Positions 22,231 to 30,367 of a stretch of DNA of 64,000 nucleotides are shown piece after piece. Under the pieces are notes generated by a model. It was not told the DNA's origin. It saw nothing but the letters and a program-made list of their open reading frames with translations, and did no database searches. The position numbers and the translations under genes were made by a program. This DNA comes from Archangium gephyra (GTDB lineage Bacteria > Myxococcota > Myxococcia > Myxococcales > Myxococcaceae): positions 248,001-312,000 of the forward strand of contig QFQP01000003.1 in assembly GCA_003243425.1 (NCBI GenBank). The letters run 5' to 3'. Position 1 is the first letter of the stretch, and every line of letters begins with the position of its first letter.

Positions 22231-23346
22231 TTACGGGAGCACGACGCCCGCGTCGACACCGGCGTCGAGCTCGATGCCCGCGTCGACTTCGACACCCGCG
22301 TCGACCGCCACACCGGCGTCGACTTCCACGCCCGCGTCGAGCGCGATGCCGGCGTCGACTTCAACGCCCGCGTCGACTTCAACGCCTGCGTCGACTTCAA
22401 CGCCTGCGTCGATTTCCACGCCTGCGTCCGAGGGCGTGCCAGCGTCGACCGTGACACCCGCGTCGATGCCAGCGTCGACCGTCACGCCGCCGTCGGGCGT
22501 GTTGTTCCACGTCGCGTTCACGGTGACCGTGGCAACCGTGCCGCAGAGACCGTTGGGCACGGGCGCGTCGTCAGCCTGCGACGTGCCCTTCCACTCGGTG
22601 AACTCCAGGTTGGTCGCCGTCGCCGTGTAGCTGCCGGTGGTGGCGTTCATCGTGGCCGCGGTGATGTTCAGCGAGCCGCCGCGCGCGTAGTACATGCGCT
22701 GGCACTGCTGGCCGGTCATCGGGTCGCAGGCCTCGAAGAGGATCACGCAGTCGAAGCACGTGTAGTACGTCGAGCCCGCCGGCGACGGGAGCGTCGTCGT
22801 CTTGGGGAGCGTGGGGTTCGTGTTCGAACCGAAGTACCAGGACTCGAAGTACATGAGGTTCACGCGGCCAGCGGTCGCGCTCGCTGCACCCACCAGCGCG
22901 TTGTGATTCGCGTCATTCATCGCGCCCGCCGGGGTGAACTCGCCACCGAGCGACTGCGCCTGCGAGAAGTCGAACACGGTGCACGCCGTGCCGCCACCCG
23001 TCGCCGAGCCGCCACCCGTCGCCGAGCCGCCACCCGTTGCCGAGCCACCGCCCGTCGCCGAACCGCCGCCGGTCCCGGTGCCACCACCCGAACCACCACC
23101 GGTCGCGGTGCCGCCACCCATGGGGTTCGCGCACATGCCAGCCATGCAGCTCTGCGAGCCGCTGCAGGTGCGGCAGGCTTCGCCCTTGGTGCCACACTCC
23201 GAGTTCTTCACGTCGGTGACGCACTCACCGGCCGCGCTGCAGCAGCCGCTGCAGTTCGCAGGGCCGCACGCTTCGTTCGAGCCGCAGTACAGGAAACCAA
23301 CAGAGGAAAAGACGACGACAGCCAACGGTACGAGGTAACGGTTCAT
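22231..23346 (-). CDS. exported Cys-rich protein with GGGSAT and DAG repeat tracts
   Basis: The 371-aa protein starts MNRYLVPLAVVVFSSVGFLYC, a signal sequence ending in Cys; the -1 residue is Tyr, so the lipobox is atypical. A Cys-rich N-terminal region (about 22-70, CGPANCSGCC, CRTCSGSQSC) precedes a GGGSAT linker (about 77-122). A globular part of about 180 residues follows, then a C-terminal tract of about 15 DAG units (GVEVDA repeats) ending VVLP. The organisation is typical of myxobacterial surface proteins. No enzyme motif is seen. The N-terminal ATG choice is supported by the signal sequence. Confidence 0.75.
   Translation of the reverse strand: MNRYLVPLAVVVFSSVGFLYCGSNEACGPANCSGCCSAAGECVTDVKNSECGTKGEACRTCSGSQSCMAGMCANPMGGGTATGGGSGGGTGTGGGSATGGGSATGGGSATGGGSATGGGTACTVFDFSQAQSLGGEFTPAGAMNDANHNALVGAASATAGRVNLMYFESWYFGSNTNPTLPKTTTLPSPAGSTYYTCFDCVILFEACDPMTGQQCQRMYYARGGSLNITAATMNATTGSYTATATNLEFTEWKGTSQADDAPVPNGLCGTVATVTVNATWNNTPDGGVTVDAGIDAGVTVDAGTPSDAGVEIDAGVEVDAGVEVDAGVEVDAGIALDAGVEVDAGVAVDAGVEVDAGIELDAGVDAGVVLP
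22240..22494 (-). repeat. 18-bp tandem repeats encoding GVEVDA units
   Basis: An 18-base unit (plus-strand form CTTCAACGCCTGCGTCGA and variants) repeats with drift, encoding DAGVEV/DAGIAL units at the C terminus of the Cys-rich exported protein. Three adjacent copies near 22362-22415 are almost identical, which suggests recent slippage. Confidence 0.8.
22988..23080 (-). repeat. 18-bp tandem repeats encoding GGGSAT linker
   Basis: Four to five copies of an 18-base unit (plus-strand form CCGCCACCCGTCGCCGAG) encode a flexible Gly/Ser/Ala/Thr linker between the Cys-rich and globular parts of the same protein. Confidence 0.8.
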
Positions 23347-23425
23347 GCACGCCGCCCTACCAAATCGTTTGAGCACAAGGAATTGTCCGCTTCCGCCAAA
23401 ACACCGACGTAGTAAAACGGTGCCT

Positions 23426-23821
23426 ATGCGGCGGTTGACCCTCACGCTCGCGGTGCTGCTGGCCTCGACGGCGTTCGCCGAGGACACCGCACCGACCGCG
23501 CCTCCGTTTGAGGTGGCGGAAGAGAACCGCATCAGCGTCAGCGTGAGCCACCACTTCGCGCGCTCCGAAGCGCTCGAGCGTCTGGGCTACCTGCTCGACT
23601 ACTGGAAGCGCGCCTTCGACATCCGCTTCGAGTGGCAGGGCAACCAGGTCTTCATCTCGGGGTCGATCTTCGGGCTCAAGGTGAAGGCGCGCATGAGCGT
23701 GACCGATGAAGCCGTCGTCGCCGTCGCCGCCGACCCCGGTTGGCCGTGGCGCGGCCGTGCCGAGGGCTACGTCACCGGCAAGCTCAAGAAGTACATGCAC
23801 CCGACCTACGACGATCCCTGA
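23426..23821 (+). CDS. exported PHA-system-like small protein, 131 aa
   Basis: A signal peptide (MRRLTLTLAVLLASTAFA, cleavage before EDT) leads a domain of about 100 residues resembling the polyhydroxyalkanoic acid system family. It starts 'ISVSVSHHFARSEALERL' and contains 'IRFEWQGNQVFISGSIFGLKVKARM' and 'GYVTGKLKKYMHP'. The family's role is unsettled; despite its name it also occurs far from PHA genes. Start 23426 begins the signal peptide. It is divergent from the Cys-rich protein gene with 79 bases between starts. Confidence 0.65.
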   Translation: MRRLTLTLAVLLASTAFAEDTAPTAPPFEVAEENRISVSVSHHFARSEALERLGYLLDYWKRAFDIRFEWQGNQVFISGSIFGLKVKARMSVTDEAVVAVAADPGWPWRGRAEGYVTGKLKKYMHPTYDDP

Positions 23822-23879
23822 AGCACACACCCAACCACCTCTGCCGCAGGTCGCGCACCCCGGGTCGCGATCGCGCCGG

Positions 23880-23929
23880 AGGCGGTAAATCGGCCTCAGA
23901 AAACTCTGCCTTTACAGGGGCTTCCGCCT
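23880..23929 (+). promoter_or_regulatory. nested inverted repeats in the leader of the helicase gene
   Basis: AGGCG (23880-23884) pairs with CGCCT (23925-23929). Inside it GTAAA (23885-23889) pairs with TTTAC (23911-23915) and GGC (23892-23894) with GCC (23908-23910). The structure lies 19 bases upstream of the helicase ATG, with no T-run after it. It could be a leader RNA fold, or chance pairing in GC-rich DNA. Confidence 0.3.
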
Positions 23930-23947
23930 GATCAAGATGCGCCCTTC

Positions 23948-26683
23948 ATGTCAGAGATGCCCCGCATCTCGACGGAGGGTGTAGCTGCCGCTCCATCGAG
24001 CAACAGCCCTGATCGTGGCGGTCTGACGCGCTTCCACGAGCGCCTCATGGCCGAAGAGCTCACCGGCAAGGTCGCCGACGGGCAGGCCCGCGTGATGCGC
24101 GCGGTGGCCGAGGCGAAGGTCGACCTCAACCCGCACCAGCTCGAAGCGGCCGTCTTCGCGATGGACTCCTTGTCCCGCGGCGGCTGCATGCTCGCCGACG
24201 AAGTCGGCCTCGGTAAAACCATCGAAGCCGGCATCGTCATCGCGCAGCTGGCCAGCGAATCGAAGAACCGCATTCTCGTGCTGGCGCCGGCCACGCTGCG
24301 CGCGCAGTGGCAGGCGGAGCTCAAGGAGAAGTTCGACGTCGATTCGATCGTGGTCGACGGCCGCACGGTGCGCGCCACCGGCAACGCGTTCGATCAGCAG
24401 GTGCCCGTCGTCATCGCGTCACACCCCTTCGCCGCGTTCCGCCAGGAACTCGTCTCGCAGATTCAGTGGGACCTTGTCGTCATCGACGAAGCGCACCGCC
24501 TGCGCAATTCGCACAAGCCCAACAACAAGATGGGTAAGGCGCTCAAGGCCGGCCTCGGCAAGGCGCCCAAGCTGCTGCTGACCGCCACGCCACTGCAGAA
24601 CGAGATGAGCGAGCTGTTCGGGCTCATGTCGCTGCTCGACGAAGCGATCCTCGGGCCCGAAGAAGCGTTCCGCGCGCACTTCCCGATTGACCCTGAGACC
24701 GGCGGGCTCACCGAGCAGTCGCAGAAGGAAATCCGCTCGCGAATCGCGCCGGTGGTGCAGCGCACGTTGCGCCGGCAGGTGCGCGAATACGTGAAGTACA
24801 CGAACCGCCGTTCGGTGGTCGAAGACTTCACGCCGCTGCCCGAAGAGCAGGCGCTCTACGACGACGTCAGCGAGTACCTGCGTCGCAACGAGTGCGCCGC
24901 CATCGAAGCCGGCAAGCGCACGCTGCTCACGCTGGTGTACCGGAAGCTGCTCGCCAGCTCGACGTACGCGATCGCGCCCACGTTGCGCCGATTGTCCGAA
25001 ACGCTCGAGAACAAGCTCAAGGCCGCAAAACTGGGTCAGGCCGCCAACGCGCTCCTCTACGAACCCGAAGAGATCAAGGCGTTCGCGGAAGAAGCCGAGA
25101 GCTGGGAAGACGACGCCAAACCGCGCGGCAACGTCATCGCCAACATGGAGCGTGAGGTCTGGGAGCTCCGCCGCTTCGCGGACCGCGCCGACAAGATCAA
25201 GGTCAACGCCAAGGGTGAGGCGCTCAAGCGCGCCATCGACCGCGTGTTCACCGTCGCGCGCGCGCACCAGTGGCCCGAGAAGGCCGTCATCTTCACCGAG
25301 AGCAAGCGCACGCTCGAGTACCTCGAGCAGCTGCTCAGCCAGCACGGCTTCGAGGGGAAGATCTGCAAGCTCACCGGTGACGCCGGCACGCCCGAAGCGC
25401 GCCGCGAGCTCGTGCGCCAGTTCAAGGAGGAGAAGCAGATCCTCCTCATGACCGAGGCCGGCGCCGAAGGGCTCAACCTCCAGTTCTGCAACCTGCTGGT
25501 CAACTACGACCTGCCGTGGAACCCGCAGCGCGTCGAGCAGCGCATCGGCCGCTGCCACCGCTACGGCCAGCAGCGCGACGTGCTGGTGCTCAACTTCCTC
25601 AACCGCAGCAACGCCGCCGACGCGCGCCTGTACGAGCTGCTCGAGCGGAAGCTGAACCTCTTCGACGGCGTGTTCGGCGCGTCCGACGAGATCCTCGGCG
25701 CGCTCGAGAGCGGCGTCGACTTCGAGAAGCGCGTGCTGGAGATCTACCAGTCGTGCCGCATGCCCGAGGAGATCAACGCGGCCTTCGACGCGCTCCGCAA
25801 GGACCTCGAGTCGGGCATCAACCAGCGCATGATGGAGACGCGCGCCACGCTCATCGAGCGCTTCGATGGCGACGTGCGCAAGAAGCTCCGCGTGGCCGCC
25901 GACACCGCGAAGGAAGCCGTCAGCAAGCGCAAGCTGCAGGAAAAGAACTTCACCGGCTCGGTGCTCGGCACCGCGGGCACCGGCCGCCGTCAGCTGGCGC
26001 TCGCCGCCAGGGAAGTCCGCGCGCGCACCAACGACGCGATGACCACGCTGGTCATCGACGGCTCCACCCTGCCCGCGAAGCTCGGCCACCTGCAGGGCAA
26101 AGAGGGCTGGTGGTACGCGTACCGCTTCGAGCTCAGCGGCCTGAAGCCCGAAGAGCGCGTGGTGCACATCATCTGCACCAAGTACGGCGAAGGCTGGCGC
26201 GTGGTGCCGTGGCTCGACGCCGACCTCATGCCGCGTGCATCGGCGCGGGAGATCGACGGCCGCCAGCCGCCGCCCAACCTGCCGACGCTCGAGCACGAGA
26301 AGGCCATCATGGCCGCGAAGGACGAGCTCACCCGTCAGGCCGAGCGCCGCAACATGCTGGAGCTCGACGCCGCCAAGGACCGCGCCGATCGCTTCGCCGA
26401 AGACTGCCTCTTCTCTCCGCGTCAGCAGATGGAGCGCGCGCGCGGTGAATGGGAAGACGCGCGCAAGGTGGTGCTGGGCATCGAAGACCCGACGGAGCGC
26501 GTGAAGGCCCGCGCCAACGCCGAGCGCCTCGAGCGTGAGTACCGCCGCAAGCTGCAGCAGCTGCGACAGGCCGAAGACGGCAAGTACGCCGAGAAGGACC
26601 GCACGCTGGCGGCCCTCGCGCAGAAGGCGAAGGTCGTCACCGGCCGCACGCTGCTCGCGTCGTCGTACTTCTGGATCGAGTGA
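23948..26683 (+). CDS. SNF2/RapA-like superfamily 2 helicase (ATPase)
   Basis: This 911-aa protein has both RecA-like lobes of SNF2 enzymes. Lobe 1 has a Q-motif-like 'NPHQLEAAVFAM' (near residue 60), Walker A 'DEVGLGKT', 'VLAPATLRAQWQ', the DEAH box in 'VVIDEAHRLRN' and motif III 'LLLTATPLQN'. Lobe 2 has 'KAVIFTESKRTLEYL', 'LLMTEAGAEGLNLQFCNLLVNYDLPWNP' and motif VI 'QRIGRCHRYGQQ'. About 300 residues of helical C terminus follow. It would translocate on duplex DNA and remodel bound proteins; RapA-like polymerase recycling and defence roles are both known for relatives. No nuclease or methylase neighbour points to a defence island. Confidence 0.92.
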   Translation: MSEMPRISTEGVAAAPSSNSPDRGGLTRFHERLMAEELTGKVADGQARVMRAVAEAKVDLNPHQLEAAVFAMDSLSRGGCMLADEVGLGKTIEAGIVIAQLASESKNRILVLAPATLRAQWQAELKEKFDVDSIVVDGRTVRATGNAFDQQVPVVIASHPFAAFRQELVSQIQWDLVVIDEAHRLRNSHKPNNKMGKALKAGLGKAPKLLLTATPLQNEMSELFGLMSLLDEAILGPEEAFRAHFPIDPETGGLTEQSQKEIRSRIAPVVQRTLRRQVREYVKYTNRRSVVEDFTPLPEEQALYDDVSEYLRRNECAAIEAGKRTLLTLVYRKLLASSTYAIAPTLRRLSETLENKLKAAKLGQAANALLYEPEEIKAFAEEAESWEDDAKPRGNVIANMEREVWELRRFADRADKIKVNAKGEALKRAIDRVFTVARAHQWPEKAVIFTESKRTLEYLEQLLSQHGFEGKICKLTGDAGTPEARRELVRQFKEEKQILLMTEAGAEGLNLQFCNLLVNYDLPWNPQRVEQRIGRCHRYGQQRDVLVLNFLNRSNAADARLYELLERKLNLFDGVFGASDEILGALESGVDFEKRVLEIYQSCRMPEEINAAFDALRKDLESGINQRMMETRATLIERFDGDVRKKLRVAADTAKEAVSKRKLQEKNFTGSVLGTAGTGRRQLALAAREVRARTNDAMTTLVIDGSTLPAKLGHLQGKEGWWYAYRFELSGLKPEERVVHIICTKYGEGWRVVPWLDADLMPRASAREIDGRQPPPNLPTLEHEKAIMAAKDELTRQAERRNMLELDAAKDRADRFAEDCLFSPRQQMERARGEWEDARKVVLGIEDPTERVKARANAERLEREYRRKLQQLRQAEDGKYAEKDRTLAALAQKAKVVTGRTLLASSYFWIE

Positions 26684-26701
26684 GTCTTTAGACTCACCTG
26701 C

Positions 26702-27940
26702 ATGCACAGCAACACCGACGTGCTGATCCTCGGAGGCGGCGTCGCTGGCCTCTCGGCGGCTCGTGAGCTCGAGCGGCGTGGCATCGCCAACCTCGTGCTG
26801 GAAGCGCGCGACCGGCTCGGTGGCCGCATTCACACGCTGCGTGACGCGGCCTGGCCGCACCCCATCGAGCTGGGCGCTGAGTTCCTGCACGGGCTGCCGC
26901 GAAAGCTGAAGCTCCCGCACCGCTTCTCGCTGCGCCCGCGTGACGCCGACGGCGAGCACTGGGTCGTCGACGCGCGGGGGCTCCGTCAGGCCGACGGTGC
27001 AGCCGAAGACGCGATGAACCTGCTGGGCGAAATGACCGGCCCCGACACCACCGCCGACGCGTGGCTCGACAAGCACACGAAGGGTCCGCAGCGGCGGCTG
27101 GCGCGTCAGTTCGTCTCGGGCTTCTACGCGGCAGATCCGAAGTCGGTCTCGACGCGCTTCCTCGTCGAGGAGTCAGAGGCCTCGGAAGAGGTGCACGGCG
27201 AGCGCATGTTCAGGCCGACGCGCGGCTACGACACGCTGGTTCAGCACCTCGCGCGTGACGTGAAGGCGCACCTCTCGACGCAGATCACCCGCGTCACGTG
27301 GAAGCGCGGCCGCGTCGACGTCGACGCCACGGACGCGCTGGGCCACGCGCGCAGCTACCGCGCGAAGAAGCTCGTCATCGCGCTGCCGCTCGGAGTGCTG
27401 AAGACCAACAGCGTCCGCTTCTCACCGGTGGTCGACGGGCTGCAGTTGGCACGCAAGCACCTCGAGGTCGGGCCGATCGTGAAGCTGGTGCTGCGGTTCC
27501 GTGAACCGTTCTGGGCGAAGCACCGCGCGAAGGACTTCACGATGCTGCACTTCACGAACGGTCCTCAGCAGGCGTGGTGGCGCTGCAGGCCCTTCGATTC
27601 GCCGGTGCTGGTGGGTTGGTCGGCCGGGCCGCAGGCGAAGAAGCAGCCGTCGGTCGATGGCGCGCTGCACGCCTTCGAGCGCGCCTTCAGGGTGAAGAAC
27701 CTCAGCCGGCTGCTCGACGCGGCGCTGGTCGTCGACTGGAGCGCCGACCCCTTCGCGCGCGGCGGCTACATGGTGCAGCCCGTGGGGCTCCCCAGCCCGC
27801 TGCAGCAGCTCTTCGCACCCGTCGATGACACGCTCTTCTTCGCGGGCGAACACACCAGCTTCGAAGGGCACGCCGGCACCGTGCACGGCGCGGTGTGGTC
27901 GGGCCAACGCGCCGCGCGCGAGGTGTGCGACTGCGGCTGA
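26702..27940 (+). CDS. flavin-dependent amine oxidase-family protein
   Basis: The 412-aa protein has an N-terminal FAD-binding fold (DVLILGGGVAGLSAARELE, then 'EARDRLGGRI') and the C-terminal FAD motif 'FFAGEHTSFEGHAGTVHGAV', the layout of monoamine oxidase/protoporphyrinogen-oxidase-type flavoproteins. There is no signal peptide. It probably oxidises an amine, but the substrate cannot be read from sequence. It starts 18 bases after the helicase stop, so a shared transcript is possible though function does not obviously link them. Confidence 0.88.
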   Translation: MHSNTDVLILGGGVAGLSAARELERRGIANLVLEARDRLGGRIHTLRDAAWPHPIELGAEFLHGLPRKLKLPHRFSLRPRDADGEHWVVDARGLRQADGAAEDAMNLLGEMTGPDTTADAWLDKHTKGPQRRLARQFVSGFYAADPKSVSTRFLVEESEASEEVHGERMFRPTRGYDTLVQHLARDVKAHLSTQITRVTWKRGRVDVDATDALGHARSYRAKKLVIALPLGVLKTNSVRFSPVVDGLQLARKHLEVGPIVKLVLRFREPFWAKHRAKDFTMLHFTNGPQQAWWRCRPFDSPVLVGWSAGPQAKKQPSVDGALHAFERAFRVKNLSRLLDAALVVDWSADPFARGGYMVQPVGLPSPLQQLFAPVDDTLFFAGEHTSFEGHAGTVHGAVWSGQRAAREVCDCG

Positions 27941-27977
27941 AGTCACTTCGTGCGACTCCGGACCATGGGGGGAAGCC

Positions 27978-28343
27978 ATGAAGACGACACGCACCATCGC
28001 GCTGTGCGCATGCATCATCGGCTGCACACCACCAACGCCGTCTTCAGATGGGGGTGTCGACGGTGGCGTTCCCTACGAGGTGCTCGACGGAGGCCTGTAC
28101 AGGTTCCTCGATGGTCGCGGTCGCTCGTGTGACGACGCCTGCGCGGAACTCGGGCTCGACTGTCGAGGCGCCTTCCACAATGGCCGCGTCATCCAGGGGC
28201 TCTCCGACTACGGCGAATGCCAGGGCCCAGCCGAGTGCGCCAAAGACTGGTCCGGCGCGGGCCTCTGCTATTCCGACCGGCCTCCCTACCCCATGCAGTG
28301 GATGGCCTGCGGCTGCCTGCCCTTCCGTGATGCGGGCCCTTGA
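27978..28343 (+). CDS. small Cys-rich lipoprotein, 121 aa
   Basis: The signal sequence ends in a good lipobox (ALCACIIGC, Cys16), preceded by a GGGGGGAAG ribosome site. The mature part is acidic at first, then has six to seven Cys (CDDACAELGLDC, ECQGPAEC, GLCYS, ACGC) likely forming disulfides. It resembles other short myxobacterial lipoproteins, with no enzymatic motif. Exported to the periplasm or outer membrane; function unknown. Confidence 0.75.
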   Translation: MKTTRTIALCACIIGCTPPTPSSDGGVDGGVPYEVLDGGLYRFLDGRGRSCDDACAELGLDCRGAFHNGRVIQGLSDYGECQGPAECAKDWSGAGLCYSDRPPYPMQWMACGCLPFRDAGP

Positions 28344-28415
28344 ACGGCCGCTTCGCCGCGCTCCGCAGTTGGGCCAAGCTCCACGCGCTGTCCAACCAAT
28401 GGAGGCAACACAGAC

Positions 28416-29087
28416 ATGGCAACGAGGGCGAAGTGGTCGCCGAAGGTCGTGCAGACGGTCGGTCGTGCAGCGTTGGAGTTGGCCTCGAAGCATCGGGCAG
28501 AGCTGGAGCCGCGACTCGCGGCGGGGCTGCTCGACGGCTTGAAGTCGGATCTCGACGACTTCGAAAACAAGCGTGACGACGCCAGCAACGCGCTCGGCAC
28601 GTTGATGGCGGCGACGCGCGCGCAGAGCGCGGTGGCCGAAGAGGCGGTCGAGCTGCTGGTGGCGGCGCGCGAGGCGCTCCGCCGGGCTCGGACGCCTGAG
28701 AAGTACACCGACGAGTTCGGGCTCAAGAGCCGCCCCAACCTCACGGTGGTGTCGACGGTGCGGAGCGCGCTGAGCGCCTTCACCACCGCTGCGGCGCGCT
28801 ACCCGGAGGTGGTTCGCGCCGCGGGGCTCCTGCCGTCGGACATCGACGGGATGGTGGAGCTGCGCAACGCGCTGATCGACGTGGACGCGAAGCAGGAGGC
28901 CGTGAAGGCCAGGCGCAAGGAACCGGTGGCGGCCCGCACCGCGCTGCAGGTGCGAATCGAGAAGGCCATCGACGCCATCATCAGCGCGGGGCGCCTGGCG
29001 TTCGTGAAGCGGCCCGACGTCTCCCAGTCGTTCAAAGCGTTGGTGCCCGCACCTGCGTCTGCAAAAAAGAAGGCAGAGCCGAAGTGA
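28416..29087 (+). CDS. helical hypothetical protein, 223 aa
   Basis: This soluble, almost entirely alpha-helical protein starts MATRAKWSPKVVQTVGRAALELASKH and ends in a Lys/Ala tail (SAKKKAEPK). An upstream GGAGG ribosome site supports the start. Alternating charged and hydrophobic residues suggest a helical bundle. No motif is recognised. A strong hairpin follows 24 bases after the stop. Confidence 0.72.
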   Translation: MATRAKWSPKVVQTVGRAALELASKHRAELEPRLAAGLLDGLKSDLDDFENKRDDASNALGTLMAATRAQSAVAEEAVELLVAAREALRRARTPEKYTDEFGLKSRPNLTVVSTVRSALSAFTTAAARYPEVVRAAGLLPSDIDGMVELRNALIDVDAKQEAVKARRKEPVAARTALQVRIEKAIDAIISAGRLAFVKRPDVSQSFKALVPAPASAKKKAEPK

Positions 29088-29110
29088 AGTCCGCAGCTTC
29101 GCGTTGAAGG

Positions 29111-29139
29111 CCCGCGGGTGCCGAAATGCCACCCGCGGG
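29111..29139 (+). terminator. strong GC hairpin after the helical hypothetical gene
   Basis: CCCGCGGGTG (29111-29120) and CACCCGCGGG (29130-29139) form a perfect 10-bp stem with a 9-base loop. No T-run follows (TCTCCGCG), so it is terminator-like rather than a classic intrinsic terminator. It directly precedes the minisatellite. Confidence 0.55.
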
Positions 29140-29349
29140 TCTCCGCGAGCGGTCCGCCAGTGTCTGCGGTCGCCCCAGCAGTTCCCGCCCACGCCCCGCG
29201 CCTTCCCGCAGGCGAGCCGCAGGTGTCCGCGCGAGGCCCGCGCCCTCCCGCAGGCGAGCCGCAGGTGTCCGCGCGAGGCCCGCAGGTTCCTGCTGGCAGG
29301 CCGCAGGTCTCCGCAGGCGTTCCGCAGGTTCCCGGAGGTAGTCCGCTGT
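29140..29349. repeat. GC-rich minisatellite with 42-bp tandem units
   Basis: This stretch between the hypothetical gene (stop 29087) and the convergent Bor-like gene (stop 29399) holds no convincing gene. Two 42-bp units at 29195-29236 and 29237-29278 differ at a single base. The heptamer CCGCAGG occurs eight times between 29207 and 29328, at spacings of 11, 31, 11, 19, 21, 11 and 11. Because unit lengths are multiples of three, frames stay open on both strands (Pro/Ala/Gly-rich); I regard these as by-products. Confidence 0.75.
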
Positions 29350-29398
29350 GACCCGACACCTACAGATCACTTCATGCTGCGCATGTTGTTTCGAGCAC

Positions 29399-29728
29399 TT
29401 ACGGCGCGACGGGAGGCGGGGGCGGCACGACGACGGGCACTGCCGCGTTCACCGGGGCGCCCATGCACTCCCACTCGCTGGTGATGGGCGTGACGATGCC
29501 GACGGTCACCAACGACACGAGGTACGAGTACCAGGGCCGCCACATCTCGACCTCACGCAGGCCGTTCGCGCACTGCTTCGCGCCGTGCGTGGGCGTGGTG
29601 ATGCCCCAGAAGAGCGACGCGCCGGCCGACGAATAGCGCTCGCCGCGTGGCCCGTTGGCGCGCACCACCGACGAGAAACAGCCCTGCAGGAGAACCGCGG
29701 AACACGCGACGACGATCAGCTTCTTCAT
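29399..29728 (-). CDS. Bor/Iss-like small lipoprotein, 109 aa
   Basis: A lipoprotein signal ends 'AVLLQGC'. The middle and end resemble Bor/Iss lipoproteins: 'KQCANGLREVEMWRPWYSYLVSLVTVGIVTPITSEWEC' has the family's helix, GI(V/Y)TP turn and terminal Cys. A GGAG site 5 bases before the ATG supports the start. Bor proteins sit in the outer membrane and are linked to serum resistance in enterobacteria. It is the last gene of the eight-gene operon. Confidence 0.7.
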   Translation of the reverse strand: MKKLIVVACSAVLLQGCFSSVVRANGPRGERYSSAGASLFWGITTPTHGAKQCANGLREVEMWRPWYSYLVSLVTVGIVTPITSEWECMGAPVNAAVPVVVPPPPPVAP

Positions 29729-29756
29729 GACGACTCCAGTTAGAGGTGCGACGGTC

Positions 29757-29966
29757 TTACTTCGTTGCTGCCGAGTCGATGTTCGATCGCAGCCGGGTCT
29801 CTTCGTCACGCAGCGGCGCGAGCTGCGCCTCGAGCGCGTCACACTGCGCACGCACGGCCCGGAGCTCACGCTGCAGCGCCTCAAGCTCCGCGGAGCCGCG
29901 TTCGGCTTCGAGCGCCGCCAGCTTCGCCTTCAACCGATCGATCGCCTCGTCGAGCTCGTCGCGCAT
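29757..29966 (-). CDS. short coiled-coil protein, 69 aa
   Basis: The protein starts MRDELDEAIDRLKAKLAALEAE and is one continuous heptad-patterned amphipathic helix rich in Glu, Leu, Ala and Arg, so a coiled coil is certain in outline. Its ATG overlaps the stop of the preceding gene by one base (TGATG). It may pair with the coiled coil of the 133-aa membrane protein just upstream. Confidence 0.65.
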   Translation of the reverse strand: MRDELDEAIDRLKAKLAALEAERGSAELEALQRELRAVRAQCDALEAQLAPLRDEETRLRSNIDSAATK

Positions 29967-30367
29967 CAGTGCTTCCCGGTGAAGACCATGCAGGTGCACA
30001 TGAAGAACAGGATCACGAAGACCACCGCGGCCAGGTAGACGACTGACGCCTGCACCTGCTCGACCTTCCGCTCCTTCGACAGCGCTTCGCGGGGCGCCCT
30101 CGAGTCGGGAGTCGGCACCGGCTGAACGACTTCACGTTCTTCTTCGCGCGCCCGTTCACGTACTCGGCGGCTCAGGAGACGCGCACGGAGATGCTCGACG
30201 CGTGGCGCGAGCTGGGTGAGCTCGGCGCGCAGCCGGGCCAACCGCCGCTCTTCACGCTCCAGCGCGTCCTTCGCCTGCGCGAGGGCGCCAGCGAGGGACT
30301 CGCGCTCGAGGCGAGCGATGGCGGCCTGCAACGCCTCGAGCTCCGCTCGACGCGCGCGGTCGCTCAC
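29966..30367 (-). CDS. coiled-coil protein with C-terminal membrane anchor, 133 aa
   Basis: Residues 1-80 form a heptad-repeat coiled coil (EALQAAIARLERESLAG...). A charged linker and one transmembrane helix near the C terminus follow (VVYLAAVVFVILFFMCTCMV), leaving about five residues after it: a tail-anchored arrangement with the coil in the cytoplasm. The GTG start overlaps the thioesterase stop by 4 bases (GTGA). It could scaffold the lipid enzymes of the operon at the membrane; that is inference. Confidence 0.68.
   Translation of the reverse strand: MSDRARRAELEALQAAIARLERESLAGALAQAKDALEREERRLARLRAELTQLAPRVEHLRARLLSRRVRERAREEEREVVQPVPTPDSRAPREALSKERKVEQVQASVVYLAAVVFVILFFMCTCMVFTGKH

Noticed and set aside
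22240..22494. CRISPR-like regular repeats
   Set aside because: The 18-base units are contiguous, without spacers, in frame, and encode the DAG tail of a protein.
23948..26683. DISARM or other antiphage island around the SNF2 helicase
   Set aside because: Neighbours are a PHA-like exported protein and a flavin oxidase. No methylase, nuclease, PLD or DrmB-like gene is visible.
24419..27076. 885-codon open frame on the minus strand
   Set aside because: It lies opposite the SNF2 and amine-oxidase genes. Its translation is rich in Arg/His/Val/Leu without motifs, the expected mirror of high-GC codon bias.
29195..29278. 42-bp repeats as a CRISPR or a small gene
   Set aside because: Only two full units with no spacers. 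The three open frames exist because the unit length is divisible by three, and none has a convincing start or conserved look.
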